A model generated the notes under the pieces. The model was not told the origin of the DNA. It made no database searches and saw only the letters and a program-made list of their open reading frames with translations. From Emydura subglobosa (Eukaryota; Chordata; Testudines; Chelidae), in NCBI GenBank assembly GCA_007922225.1, contig ML680053.1:2455434-2519433 (forward strand): 64,000 nt of DNA, read 5' to 3'. Of this stretch, positions 10,123 to 20,908 are shown piece by piece; within the stretch, counting starts at the first letter, position 1, and the number at the start of each line of letters is the position of its first letter. A program made the translations under genes and the position numbers.

Positions 10123-11773
10123 GTAAAGAGAGTGGGTAAATGTGACTAAAGTAGGGAACTCAATGCCAGTTCTCTGGTGTTATTCCTAGCACGGCCACTA
10201 ACTTGATTTCTGATTCGCAGGTAAATCCTTTGATGAAAGATTCCATGCTAATGTAAAGTGCTATTATTCTGTTACTGATGTAGTGTGAATCACTCAACCA
10301 CACCAGCAGAGAAGATGGAGCTGCTCTGCAAGGTCACCTATGAATGACTTGAAAGAGCTTGAGGGTGACAACTAGGACTCAAGCCTGCTCCAGGAGAGCA
10401 GGGCTGGGTCACTAAAGAGTAAGTGATACGAGGATAAGAAACAGATTTACAGGCACATGGAGAATGTTTTTTTTAAAAGAAGATTGGAGGGGAGGAGGAA
10501 AAAGGGATGAGGACCACAGAGGTTTACTGAGAACTACAGAAATGACAAATGCCTTGGCAAAGGGTAGCAGTCTGCTGACTACAAAGGACATTTCCTCATT
10601 TCCAGATCAAGGAAATGACACACACATCTGATTCAGGCAAGAAAAATAAAGAACTGAGGATTTTCTGCGATTTATCCTCTTTCTCCTTCTCTACGCCCCT
10701 CCCCTGCCAATGGACTTGCCCTGAATGGAAACAGCATAAAGGCCCGAGCCTGTGCGGTGCCGTGCTGGGCACCATCCACTCCCACTGCCTTCAGTCAGAA
10801 TGGAAGATGTTCAGCATGTCACAAGGCCAGGCCGGATGTAGCCTAGGTCTGCTTGGGATAGCTAGTGTATTTGTGGGTGTTACCCTGTGTCTGGGGCCCA
10901 GGGGAGCCATTACTGCAAGGTGGCGGCGGCACAGGAGTTGCTATGGCTACGCTATATGGCCTTGGCTTCTGTGGGGCTAGGGTTTCACTCTAATTAGATG
11001 GCATGTGAGAGGTCTGGAGAACAGATTCTGCCCCTATGTGCCTCCCACTGGTTTGAAGTCACCAACTCACAGTCAGCCCATTTCAGCAGAGAGACAAATA
11101 CATCATCCCCTAAAGCCATTCAGGTGGCCTGGGTTGGCTGGAGGCCTCAGTTCTGGTCCTAGTGGTCAAGCATCTACATTGCGTCCACGCCTCTGCATCA
11201 TCAGACCTATGAGGTGTGGGCACCTGGCTTTCCCTAAGTGGAACTGTGGTGAGGTGTACAAACCCCTCTCTGTCCACGAGAGAATCAGCCTCGCCCTGCT
11301 ACACCTGTCACCTCTCAGCCCCGCTACACCTGTCACCTAAAGGGGGTGACAGCCAAATCGCTTCTTTTTATTTTCACTCCAGGGAGAACTTGGTGGTTAT
11401 TTGTCCTGGACCCAGGAGAGACCCAACGAGTCCCACTGGGGCTTGGATGAGAGCTGAATGTCAGTCTGGAGCAGACAGAGGTGGTGTGGATTGGCTTAGT
11501 GGAGATCTCCAGGGGGATAAGGATCGGGAGGGGAAGGGGTGTTGACGCCGCTGCTGGATGGGAAGTAGAGGACTAAATGGGTGCTTCAGAAACGGAAAGG
11601 TGCCTCAGTTTCTCCCCTCCCTCCACACCTGGCCCTGCTAAATGGGGTATCCCTCAGACACAGTGAGGTGTGGGGGCCACAGTGTTAAAGCTGCTGGTTT
11701 CCTGCCACCTGCCGGGGCACAGGATGGTGTGGACTGGGGGCAGGAGCTGCCAGATGTACAGCTCCTGCAAGAG
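10123..11773. other. Intergenic DNA without recognisable gene
   Basis: Several 70-120-codon frames occur on + (10615-11545), but they overlap each other in different frames and show no domain or splice context. A local duplication of 'gctacacctgtcacct' occurs near 11297 and 11322. No gene is supported. Confidence 0.5.
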
Positions 11774-11860
11774 AGTCATAGACTCGTAGGACTGGAAGGG
11801 ACCTCGAGAGGTCGTCTAGTCCAGTCCCCTGCACTCATGGCAGGGCTGAGTATCATCTAG
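11774..11860 (-). mobile_element. CR1 LINE 3' end fragment
   Basis: 'gtcatagactcgtagg' then 'actggaagggacctcgagag' and 'gtctagtccagtcccctgc', the terminal block of a CR1 subfamily on the minus strand, truncated after about 85 bp. Confidence 0.85.
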
Positions 11861-12284
11861 GGAGAAAGCGTATTGGAGGGGCTGTTTAAAGCAGAAAACG
11901 ATGGGGAAGAACTGAGCCCCGGGTCACAGAGCCCTCACATGCAGGACAAGATGCATCCTCTCCCCCGCAGCCACTCAAGCCACAAAGAGATGATGCAGAG
12001 TCATTTGGACGGAGCGGAAAATGACTACAACTTAGGTCCTGTCCAGGCCCCAGCTAAGACTAATGGTTGCACTGGGGGGGGAGCAGCATGTAAACCACTT
12101 GCCTGCCAAAGCAGGAAGGAAAACCGATGCTAACCTGGTCAAGTCAGGCCTAGTTTATTGTCACCCTGCATTATGTGCGGCCATATACATCCTTGCAAAG
12201 TGGGGGCCAAGCACTGCCAGTCCAAGATAGTGCCATTTAACCTGCCTTTGCATGACCCTGCTGGGAGCAGCATGGACCAGGGAA

Positions 12285-12500
12285 CTGGGACTCAAGAGAT
12301 CTGGGTTCTGTTCCTGGCTCTGCCATTGACCTGCTGTATGACCTTGGGAAAGTCACTTCCTCTCTGAGTCCCCACCTGACCCTTTGCCTGTAAACTTTTC
12401 AGGCGAGGGATTATATCTAACTACATGTATGTAGTCTCCAGCAAAATGGGGCCCTGATCTCTGTTGGCCTCTAGGTCCTTTTGTAAGAATAATAATTAAT
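12285..12500 (+). repeat. MIR SINE
   Basis: 'ctgggttctgttcctggctctgcc', then 'ttgacctgctgtatgaccttgggaaagtcacttcctc', matches the MIR core-SINE consensus. The 3' part decays into a 'taataattaataatgaa' tail. Confidence 0.8.
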
Positions 12501-12617
12501 AATGAATACACAATGTGCAGGGCAACAATAAATTGACTCTCCATTTCTATGCAGTGACTCCATGTGGAGATCTATCACCTGCAGACAGCAGCTACCCAGC
12601 ATCAAACTGGTGTGTTC

Positions 12618-12970
12618 TTTAGGAACATAGTAACTTCCCTGCTGGTGCAGTGAACCTAGTCTAGTATCTAGCATCTGACTGTAGGCAATGCAAGATGCTC
12701 CAAAAGCTGGTTTAAAACTCCTTCCCCCAGCTATTGCATCTTGATAACTGTGGAATTCTAAACCAGGGGGATTTTTCATTTCCTGACCTCAGCATGCCCT
12801 GAAGCATAATGACTGGCAGTGCTTGGAAGTTTCTCCTTGGTTAATGCAACTGCAGATGCTATTCTTACTCATATAAACATCTATAACTTTTTAAAATAAC
12901 ATCCAGTGGCAGTGGGTTCCAAAAGCTAATTATACGTTGTGTTTAAAGATATTTCCACATCACAAGGCAC
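12618..12970 (-). mobile_element. Degraded CR1-like 3' fragment
   Basis: 'ttaggaacatagtaacttccctg' at one end and 'cagtggcagtgggttccaaaagctaattatacgttgtg' at the other match known CR1 3' blocks on the minus strand. The middle is strongly diverged. Confidence 0.5.
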
Positions 12971-13118
12971 CATGCTGTGTCCTGGCCTGATTTTAGGACT
13001 CGCCATTATTAGTGGCAAAACAGAGCTCAGCAAATAAGTCAGATGCTCACCACCAGCCCTTGCGATGAATTTACTATGCACAGTCAGAGATCTCTCTTTT
13101 TTAATCCTTGCCTCTTAG

Positions 13119-13203
13119 AGTGGGATCGGCATCTTGGGCAACTGGCAAGTCCAGAAGAATGTCGGGAGGCTGACAATCAAAGAAGACGGTGAAAGCACAA
13201 ATA
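13119..13203 (+). other. Candidate orphan exon (weak)
   Basis: An 85-nt stretch is preceded by a pyrimidine tract and AG (ctctcttttttaatccttg, then cctcttag) and followed by a good donor (ata|gtaagg). One frame is open across it (begins SGIGILGNWQVQKN). No partner exon or protein family is recognised, so this may well be chance. Confidence 0.12.
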
Positions 13204-13305
13204 GTAAGGATAAATATAACATGTCAAATTAAAAGCATGTGCACCACCGTGCCTATCCTGCAATACAGCACATGCATGCCAGTAGAGTCAACTTGTTATG
13301 CACTT

Positions 13306-13374
13306 TGGGCTTGACCCTGCACTCACTACAGTCAATGGTAAAGCTCTCACTGACTTTAGCAGGGCAGGATCAGG
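13306..13374. repeat. Small palindromic repeat
   Basis: 'gggcttgaccctgcactca' and 'ggcaggatcaggcactca' are imperfect inverted ends around 'tcactgacttta'. Same style as 6906-6972. Confidence 0.5.
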
Positions 13375-13895
13375 CACTCAATGCTGGGGCTGGGGAACAG
13401 TGGCCAATTGACAGCTACAGAGAGTGGAGTCCTCTTCATTTCAGGATGCATGGCACAGGCAGCAGTAGCACAAGTTTCCCTCACCCCTGGGTTGACAGGG
13501 GATCCATCGAAAGGGTGTCAGCCCTTGGATATCCATTGCTCACTCAGGGCATACCTCTCCTTTCCCTCACACCACTACAGCTCCATTCACTTCAGCGGAG
13601 CCACCCGTGACGCATGGCGTAAGCACGAAGGGAACTGTGCTTTTTGGAAGTGCCGATTAGTGCCCGTGTAGCTGAGCTGTGGCCACCCTTGCCCTTTTCG
13701 TGGTGTCACAGCACTTTCACTCACTACAGAGCTGGGGTGGATTGAATCTGGCAGCCTGGAAATGAATGATTCTCCCTGCAGCACAATCCCGTGACAGCCA
13801 GTCCTCCATGGGGCCTCCTGGGGGTGTTATTTGGAGTGTTCATACCAAAAAGAGGAAAACTGTTTGTGTTTTGAGGGGGGAAAAAAAGTCATTTA

Positions 13896-14228
13896 GGCCT
13901 TGTCTAAACACAAGTTGTACCGCTTTAACCATGCCAGCATAGTTAAAAGAATGCAGCCTAACACCTGCCTTCCCTACAGACACACAGTACAACTGTGGAC
14001 ATAGTTAGCAGTATAAGAGTGCCTGTACTGATAGATATACTCTCCTGGAGCAAAGGCAATAGCTATTGCAGCATAACTGCATCCATACTAGTGATTGTCC
14101 TGGTACAACTATTTCAGTTGAAAAACAAAACAAAAAACAAACCTGACCCCCCACCTTTACAGTCCCCAAACCCCTCACCTCTATCCGGCATAATTATACC
14201 AGTTCAATCACTCTGTGTAGACCAGATC
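13896..14228. mobile_element. Harbinger-type MITE, TTA duplication
   Basis: A 333-bp element flanked by TTA on both sides (13893-13895 and 14229-14231). The ends are GGCCTTGTCTAAACAC on the left and GTGTAGACCAGATC on the right. They nearly match the ends of the autonomous Harbinger copy at 56127-60168 (GGCCTTGTCTACAC / GTGTAGATCAGATC). The interior is non-coding with 'ataccagttcaa'-type subterminal words. It is a likely non-autonomous derivative mobilised by that transposase family. Confidence 0.8.
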
Positions 14229-14231
14229 TTA

Positions 14232-15067
14232 GTTAAAACGTGTTTGTAAGTATAACAATACAGTGCAGGGTGTGTGTTCCGCAGCCAACATGCACACTTC
14301 TTGGATGTGTTGAAGGCATGTGACATCCAGGAGACACAAACCGTATGTACATTAACTGATGAATATACCCCCTTTTAATGGCCACAAGTAGACTTGCTGC
14401 TGTTGTGAATTCCTGAACTAAATAAGTTAGAGATTTTTTATAAAGATATAGTTTAAAAAAAAATCCTGTTTCATTTCCCTTCTGACTCATTTTCAGTAAT
14501 AGCTGTTGTGTAATAGCATACTTGGGTGCTTGCTTTACTGCTTGGCACTGCAAGCTCTTAGCTGTTCCCAAAGAAGAAAAAAGCAGAAGAAAAGGATGAA
14601 CAATACATCCGTGCTAGTGAAAAGAGAAGATCATTGCTTTTTAAAAAGCAAGTGTTTTCATTGTGGTCGTTTCACTTAATGTGCGGTAGTGGTCACATAA
14701 CTCAAAGTTCCACCAAGCCAAAGCCTCATCGGCCTGACGCGGTTAAGGCCCATCAGCTTCATAGCCCACGGTACACAAGGGAGTGATGTACCCAGCATCA
14801 CATCTGACCACCTTTGACTTTCCTAACCTCATGGATCAAGTAACCATTTTACAGGGGGGTGAACTGGAGGTGGCCTTTCAGTGTGAGAGCAACTGAGACT
14901 CATACAAGTGACTTCGTAAAAATGGCAACATTTTACCCAACAGATCTGACCCCTCTGTGTGTGTTCAGGGGCCAAACTAACCTATCTCTGGCCTATCTCA
15001 GCAGAGGTAATTCAGTAATGGGAGATCAAGCTGGATTCTTATGCCAATGCCATAATCTTCCCTTGCA
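14232..15067. other. Intergenic DNA, nothing recognised
   Basis: No gene, splice pair or repeat family recognised on either strand. Confidence 0.45.
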
Positions 15068-15282
15068 GTGTAGTTGTAGCCATGTCGGTCCCAGGATATT
15101 AGAGAGGCAAGGTAGGGGAGATAATATCTTTTATTGAAGCAACTTCTGCTGGTGAGACAGACACGCCCTCGAGCCGCACAGACCCGCAGCAGAGCTCTGT
15201 GTGGCTCAATGCTTGTGTCTCTCACCAACAGAAGTTGACCCAATAAAAGATATTACCTCACCCACCTTGTCTCTCTAAAATG
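15068..15282. mobile_element. Head-to-head Penelope-like tails (foldback)
   Basis: Two copies of one repeat face each other. The left arm reads 'gtagccatgtcggtccc', 'ggataatatcttttatt'-like and 'acttctgctggtgaga'. The right arm is its reverse complement: 'ctcaccaacagaagttg', 'caataaaagatattacctc', 'accttgtctctcta'. The arms meet at 'gcagagctctgtgtggctc', the position of the hammerhead-like stem in the related copy at 52440-52592. Assignment to Penelope-like elements is from family resemblance; no coding part is present. Confidence 0.6.
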
Positions 15283-15522
15283 TTCCCTTGAAATTCAACT
15301 GATCGGTCTTTATTACAGAAGAGTGGTGGTTGAGCCAGGAAGAGCAGAACTGAGTTTTCAGGCCCAGGCTGAACTGACATGGCTATCGGAGTTACAAAAT
15401 ACCATCTGTTTTACTTACAAACTGAGCGCATTTGATCTGCAGACACTAAGGGCCAGATCCTCACAGGGATTCAGGAGACTAACTCCCAGTGCTTTACGTT
15501 GGCTTCCTGGAGCTTGCCCAAC

Positions 15523-15803
15523 AGCTTGTTTATACTTAAAAGTTTTGTCTCTTTAATTATACCAGCACAGTGAAAGTGGCAAACCTTGCCCAGTGTAAAT
15601 GCAGTTACACCATTATAAAGTGCTCCGATGGTAGATCTTATTTTGGTTTGGGAACCATAAGAAGACACAGCAGGACACAGTACCTTTGTACCGGTATAAC
15701 TGCATCTACGCTAGAACTTTGATCAGTATAACTATGTCAGGAAAAAAAAATCACACCCCTAACCAACATAGCTATGCTGGTAAAATTTAAGTGCAAAGCA
15801 GGC
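15523..15803. mobile_element. Harbinger-type MITE (diverged)
   Basis: Contains the family words 'attataccagcacag', 'ggtataactgcatctac', 'aaaatcacacccct' and 'aacatagctatgctgg', and ends in 'gcaaagcaggcc'. The left end 'agcttgtttatac' is a decayed CTTGTCTACAC. No target duplication could be fixed. Confidence 0.5.
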
Positions 15804-16002
15804 CAAAGAGATAGTGGATCCAATTCTCTGTTAACTTGCTTCATCTGTAGTCAGTTACAGCATTGCAAAAGAAGGCACCGCAGGTGTAAAATGTTACCGT
15901 TCTGATTGAATAGCAGTTCACACCCACTTTGCATGGGGGTAAATGGCTACATGTGGGGCAGGAAAACAGTGATTCAGACTCAGTAACTTTGGAGCCACCT
16001 CC

Positions 16003-16564
16003 CTTTATGGAAAAGTCCTAAAGAATTTAGTAGGAATTAAACCATTAGGGTTCTATAGAAATTAAACAGGATTCTAGAGATGTTAATCTAAAAGCTATAA
16101 AATGTAATAGCACAGAAGGTCTCTTCATTAGAGGTTTTTTAACCATTCTGTAGAATTCTCTAACAGGGACACATTTCTCTATTACAGGAGTGGCCAAACT
16201 GTGGCTTGCGGAGCCCCCTACGCCTCTGCCCCATACTCTATCTACCAGACTGGGGTAGGAGTTCGGGGCTTTAGCCCGGTGGTGGGGTTTGGGGCTTCTG
16301 CCCCACGGGAGGCAGTAGCCTCAAGCCCCGGCAGGCATGCCCTGCGGGGCAGAAGCCTCAAGCCCTGCCACAGGGCTGAAGCCCTAAGGCCTGGCAGGCG
16401 CACCGTGGCTCTCAAACTTCAAGATTGTTGTATGTGACTCAGAGAGTCAGTAAGTTTGGCCACCCCTGCTCTATTATACTCCACAGGATGCTACAAAATA
16501 AACCTCTAGGAGGAGAAAAAAAAGGATCATTTTCTATTAAATGCTCTAGGACTCTTCCATAAAG
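16003..16564. mobile_element. Palindromic DNA element split by a hAT MITE
   Basis: The left end 'ctttatggaaaagtccta' (16003) reappears inverted at the right end 'tctaggactcttccataaag' (to 16564), and the similarity continues inward for some 35 bp. The centre is interrupted by the hAT element at 16185-16468. Without that insertion the element would be about 270 bp. Confidence 0.6.
16185..16468. mobile_element. hAT MITE with 8-bp target duplication
   Basis: A 284-bp element with TIRs CAGGAGTGGCCAAACT and AGTTTGGCCACCCCTG. Exact CTCTATTA duplications lie at 16177-16184 and 16469-16476. The interior is GC-rich with repeated 'gggcttctgcccc'-type words and no coding capacity. TIR sequence and 8-bp duplication are diagnostic of hAT. 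Confidence 0.92.
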
Positions 16565-16629
16565 GAACATCGTGTGATTTTTACAGTACCGCTTTTTTGT
16601 ATAACTGGGCTTTACAGGTCAGACAAATT

Positions 16630-16712
16630 CACCCCAAACCTGATCTAGCACACCTTGAGATCAGTGAGAGTCCTTCTATTGATTACAAGACTTTGGATCA
16701 GGTCTCCATTAT
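16630..16712. repeat. Small palindromic repeat
   Basis: 'aacctgatctagcacacc' and 'agactttggatcaggtctcc' are imperfect inverted ends around 'agatcagtgagagtcc'. Same family style as 6906-6972. Confidence 0.5.
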
Positions 16713-16861
16713 TTCTCTTCATGCCCGTTGGTCCTCTCTAGGGTTTTTAGTGCCAGCCGCATATGCATACACATCCAATAAAGTTGCATCCCTCTGGCTC
16801 TTATCATATACGGTGTCTTTCTGTTTAAATGCATGGAGCTGGATTAGAATTGATCCCTGAG

Positions 16862-16875
16862 TATATATATATATT
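16862..16875. repeat. (TA)n microsatellite
   Basis: A short run of TA dinucleotides. Confidence 0.9.
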
Positions 16876-16970
16876 CTGTGACCCTGAACTGAGGGGCTAA
16901 GAAAGATTCAGCTCTTGAGATCTGTGAGTTTCATGACAATGTGTATTTGTGATTTCACCAGCCATCATCA

Positions 16971-17143
16971 TAGAGTCATAGAATATTAGAGTTGGAAGGG
17001 ACCTCAGGAGGTCATCTAGTCCATCCGTCTGCTCAAAGCAGGACTAACCTCAGTTAAATCATCCTAGCCAGGGCTTTGTCAAGCCGCAGTTTAAAAACCT
17101 CTAAAGATAGAGATTCCACCACCTCCCTAGGTAACCCATTCAT
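16971..17143 (-). mobile_element. CR1 LINE 3' end fragment
   Basis: The terminal CR1 block on the minus strand: tail 'tagagtcatagaatatt', then 'gttggaagggacctcagg' and 'gattccaccacctccctagg'. It is truncated after about 170 bp. Confidence 0.9.
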
Positions 17144-17171
17144 CCTTGGCACCAACATCAGTTATCCCTCA

Positions 17172-17350
17172 CAGCACCCCTTGAAGTAGCTATTCTTGTC
17201 TCCAACCTACAGATTTGAAAACCTAGGCACGGGGTAGTTAAGAGGATTGCGTGAGCTCACACGGCAGATCAGTACCAGAGCCAGGGTTAGAACTCAGGAT
17301 TTCCTGATTTGCCATCCACGGCTCAAGCCACTAGACTCTGCTGCACTCAT
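17172..17350 (-). repeat. MIR-like SINE
   Basis: 'tgagctcacacggcagatcag' followed by 'agagccagggttagaactcagg' and 'caagccactagactctgctgc' matches the MIR family in reverse orientation. Confidence 0.65.
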
Positions 17351-18461
17351 CACAAGAGTATCATAAAGTCACATGCCTTCTTTGGGCCCAGCACAGCAGC
17401 ACAGCTTGTGAGCTAGAGCTGAGACAGGCAAGATCAGACCAGACTTCTCTCCTCTCCACGTCACAAGGCACTGGCCAGGTCTGATAAGCCAAACCTGAGA
17501 CAGAAATAGACTCATTGCTGGTCACTATTTCCTCTAGGGTTTTTTCCCCCAAAAGAAAAAACCAACCAAATCGAGGCAGGGACCAACCAACGTGAGGCAG
17601 ACTTAACCTGCAAACTACCAAGAGGTGTCATCTCCTCCACCCTCGCCTACTGGGGTGCAGCTCCTGCTAGAAGTGCAGACTGTGCATGTGAGGGCAGCAT
17701 TTTGCTCTTGGAAGACAGTTTCTGACTGATGGCAGCCGATGGGCCCATAAAAAGGGTCACTCACCATTCAAGGGCTGATCCCACACAGCACAGATGTTTG
17801 GGGTACATGAGTGAGGTAAAAAGTGCAGCGCAGGAGAGGGGGAACCCCAAGCGTGTATTACCTAGAGCGCTCTAGACGGGCACCAAGTTACAGCAGCCTA
17901 CAAGAGGAGAGAGGCCACCGACGTCAGAACATAGCTAAGTGCCTGTTTCATACGCTGAGGATCCTGTTTCACGACCATGACTCCTCCCATGCACCTATTC
18001 TCCCTCCTCCCCACACCCTCCTTGTACCCTGCACTCTTGAGTGTGGTCATGCTGGGGGCTCCTGATTTTTCTAATCCTTGGGGCAGAGAGCTATGTCTGA
18101 TGCTTAGCATTGCTTGAGCCAACCTGGAACACTGGCACTGGGGTGTAAGAACCTTGTACTTTCTTCACAGCACTATTCAAGGACCTGCAGCATCAAGAAT
18201 CACTCAAAGGCCACTCATCCCTCCGCCACTAGCACCCCCCTCCCAGCGGGGTCTGGTCACTAGGCACAAAGGTAAGAATCACATTAAATATTTCTGCAGT
18301 AGGTGCTCTCCTCAGTTTAGGAATTCTCACCACATTGTCTTCTCAGTGTGTTATGCCCAGCGATGCGTTGTGCCATGATCTGCTTTGAAGGTATGACCCG
18401 TACCTGCCTAGGGTAGCCCCCTAAAAATGCTAAGGTCAGGGCAGGCTGCAAAAAGGAGAGC
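17351..18461. other. Intergenic DNA without recognisable gene
   Basis: Short frames on both strands only. A donor-like GTAAGAAT occurs near 18271 but lacks a matching acceptor or coding context. Confidence 0.5.
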
Positions 18462-19243
18462 ATAAGAACATAAGAATGGCCATACTGGGTCAGACCAATA
18501 CCCATCTAGCCCAGTATCCTGTCTTCTGACAGTGGCCAATGCCAGGTGCTTCAGAGGGCATGAATAGAACAGGTGATCATCAAGTGATCCATCTCGTCGG
18601 CCGTTCCCAGCTTTTGGCAAACAGCACTACCTGCCTATCCTGGCTAATAGCCATTGGTGGACCTATCCTCCATGAACTTATCTAGTTCTTTTTGGAACCT
18701 TGTTATAGTCTTGGCCTTCACAACATCCTCTGGCAAGCTGTTCCACAGGTTGACTGTGCGTTGTGTGAAGAAATACTTCCTTTTGTTTGTTTTAAACCTG
18801 CTGCCTTTTCATTTCATTTGGTGAACCCTAGTTTTTGTGTTATCAGGAGCAGATAACACTTCCTTATTCACTTTCTCCACAGCAGTCATGATTTTATAGA
18901 ACTCTATTGTATCCCCCTTTCGTCATCTCTTTTCCAAGCTCAAAAGTCCCAGGTTTATTAATCTCTCCTTATATGGAAACTTTATATACCCCAATCATTT
19001 TAATTGCCCTTTTATATACCTTTTCCAATTGCAATAAAACTTTTTTGAGCTCGGGCCACCAGATCTGCACACAGTATTCAAGATATGGGCGTACCATGGA
19101 TTTATAAAGTGGCAATATGGTATTTTCTGCCTTATAATCTATCCCTTTCCTAATGATTCCCGACATTATGTTCGCTTTTTTGACAGCTACTGCACATTGA
19201 GTGTGCTTTTTCAGAGAACTATTCAGAATGACTCCAAGATGCA
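18462..19243 (-). mobile_element. CR1 LINE 3' fragment
   Basis: Reads on minus from about 19243 to the 3' end at 18462 ('aacataagaatggccatac', 'tgggtcagacca'). The RT C-terminal region is recognisable on minus 19280-18969 (YLEYCVQIWWPELKK), ending in frame disruption. Its 5' truncation point abuts the 5' end of the + strand CR1 that follows, giving a head-to-head pair. Confidence 0.9.
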
Positions 19244-19451
19244 CTTGGAAGAGAGGAAGGTGATCAGGAAGGGTCAGCATAGATTCACCAAGGGCAAGTC
19301 ACGTCTGACCAACCTGACTGCCTTCTATGATGAGATGACTGACTCTGTGGATGTGGAGAAAATAGTTGACGTGATATACCTTGACTTTAGCAAAGCTTTT
19401 GATACAATCTCCTACAGTATTCGTATCAGCAAATTAAAGACGTATGGGTTG

Positions 19452-19830
19452 CATAGGCATGCGCAGTACATTTCATTACGGTGTGTGCACCCAGGGAATT
19501 TTCATTTTCATCTTTATCAGGGGTTTCAAACTCAATTCCACCGGCTGGCCACATTTGAATTTCCCGCTAGTGGAATTCTCACCACGTCCTAGTCTCCGCT
19601 GCGATATCTCACAGCTCCTCCTTTTTCAGCGGCAGCTCGCTGTGTCCGTCCGCCGAGAAATCGCGCGCGCTCCAGTCTTTCGGCGGCAGCTCTACCTCCA
19701 GCATCAGCTGGAAACATGGTGCCACGGGCCATCTTGCTGTAAAAGGTACGCGGGCCAGATAAAGAAGGTTTGACACCCCTGATTACGGTGTGCTTGGGCA
19801 CACCCGGCACACCCCATACGCACACCTATG
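19452..19830. mobile_element. hAT-type element inserted in CR1
   Basis: A 379-bp insertion with inverted ends CATAGGCATGCGC and GCGCACACCTATG-like ('cgcacacctatg'). It is flanked by ATGGGTTG (19444-19451) and ATGAGTTG (19831-19838), 7 of 8 identical, which is the size expected for hAT. Removing it restores the CR1 text around 'atgggttggatgaatgg'. It contains a second hAT-like element. Confidence 0.75.
19518..19781. mobile_element. Inner hAT-like element (nested)
   Basis: TIRs CAGGGGTTTCAAACTC and GGTTTGACACCCCTG, 264 bp, with interior words 'ggctggccac' and 'gcgggccag' inverted near the ends. The flanking 8-mers (atctttat / attacggt) do not match. An 11-nt direct repeat 'attacggtgtg' occurs at 19474 and 19782, but 35 bp away from the left end. 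Confidence 0.65.
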
Positions 19831-20908
19831 ATGAGTTGGATGAATGGACTATAATATGGATAGAAAGCTGGCTTGATCATCAGGCTTAATGGGTAGTGAT
19901 CAATGGCTTGATGTCTAGTTGGCAGCCGGTAACAAGCGGAGTGCCTGATGGATCGGTGCTGGGACTGGTTTTGTTCAACATCTTCATTAATGATCTGGAG
20001 GATGGAGTGCATTGCATCCTCAGCAAGTTTGTGGATGACACTAAACTAGGGGGACTGGTAGATACCCCGGAAGGTAGGGAGAGAATACAGATTGACCTAG
20101 ACAAATTAGAGGATTGGGTCAAAAGAAATCTGATGAGGTTCAACAAGGACAAGTGCAGAGTCCTGCACTTAGGACGGAAGAATCCCATGCACTGCTACAG
20201 ACTGGGGACTGATTGGCTAGGCAGCAGTTCTGCAGAAAAGGATATTGAGGTTAAAGTGGACAAGAAGCTGGATATGAGTCAACAGCGTGCCCTTATTGCC
20301 AAGAAGACTAACGGAATATTGGGCTGCATTAGCAGGAGCATTGCCAGCAGACTGAGGGAAGTGATTATTCCTCTCTATTCGGCATCGGTGGAGTACTGCT
20401 CTGTCCAGTTTTGGGCCCCCCACTACAGGAAGGATGTGGACAAGTTGGAGAGAGTCCAGCGGAGGGTTACAAAAATTATTAGGAATCTGGAGCACATGAC
20501 TTATGAGGAGAAGCTGAGGGAACTGGGCTTGTTTAGTCTGCAGCAGAGAAGAGTGAGGGGGGATTTGATAGCGGCCTTCAACTACTTGAAAGGGGGTTCC
20601 AGGGAGGATGGAGCTAGGCTGTTCTCAGTGGTGGCAGATGACAGAACAAGGAGCAATCGTCTCAAGATGCAGTGGGGGAGGTCTAGGTTGGATATTAGGA
20701 AAAACTTTTTCACTAGGCGGGTGGTGAAGCACTGGAATGGGTTACCTAGGGAGGTGATGGAATCTCCATCCTTAGAGGTTTTTAAGGTGTGGCTTGACAA
20801 AGCCCTGGCTGGGATGATTTAGTTGGGGTTGGTCCTGCTTTGAGCAGGAGGTTGGACTAGATACCCTCCTGAGAACCCTTCCAACCCTCATCTTCTATGA
20901 TTCTATGA

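Larger units (their letters stand above)
19244..20908 (+). mobile_element. CR1 LINE, RT region and intact 3' end
   Basis: The best preserved CR1 here. The palm motif DFSKAFDTI lies at 19383-19409. After an inserted DNA element (19452-19830) the frame resumes. It has one nonsense codon, TAA at 19887-19889, where other copies have CAA. A 308-codon frame then runs 19896-20822 with [25 protein letters not shown] RT motif 4 and FVDDTKL at 20028-20048. The family has (F/Y)ADD; here the alanine is valine. The C-terminal domain ends in DKALAGMI. The 3' UTR ends in TTCTATGATTCTATGA, the CR1 terminal microsatellite. The inserted element plus its duplication is 387 bp, a multiple of three, so the frame is kept across it. 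Confidence 0.93.

Noticed and set aside
19896..20822. The longest open frame (308 codons) as a host gene
   Set aside because: It is the CR1 reverse transcriptase C-terminal half, in frame with a CR1 3' end.
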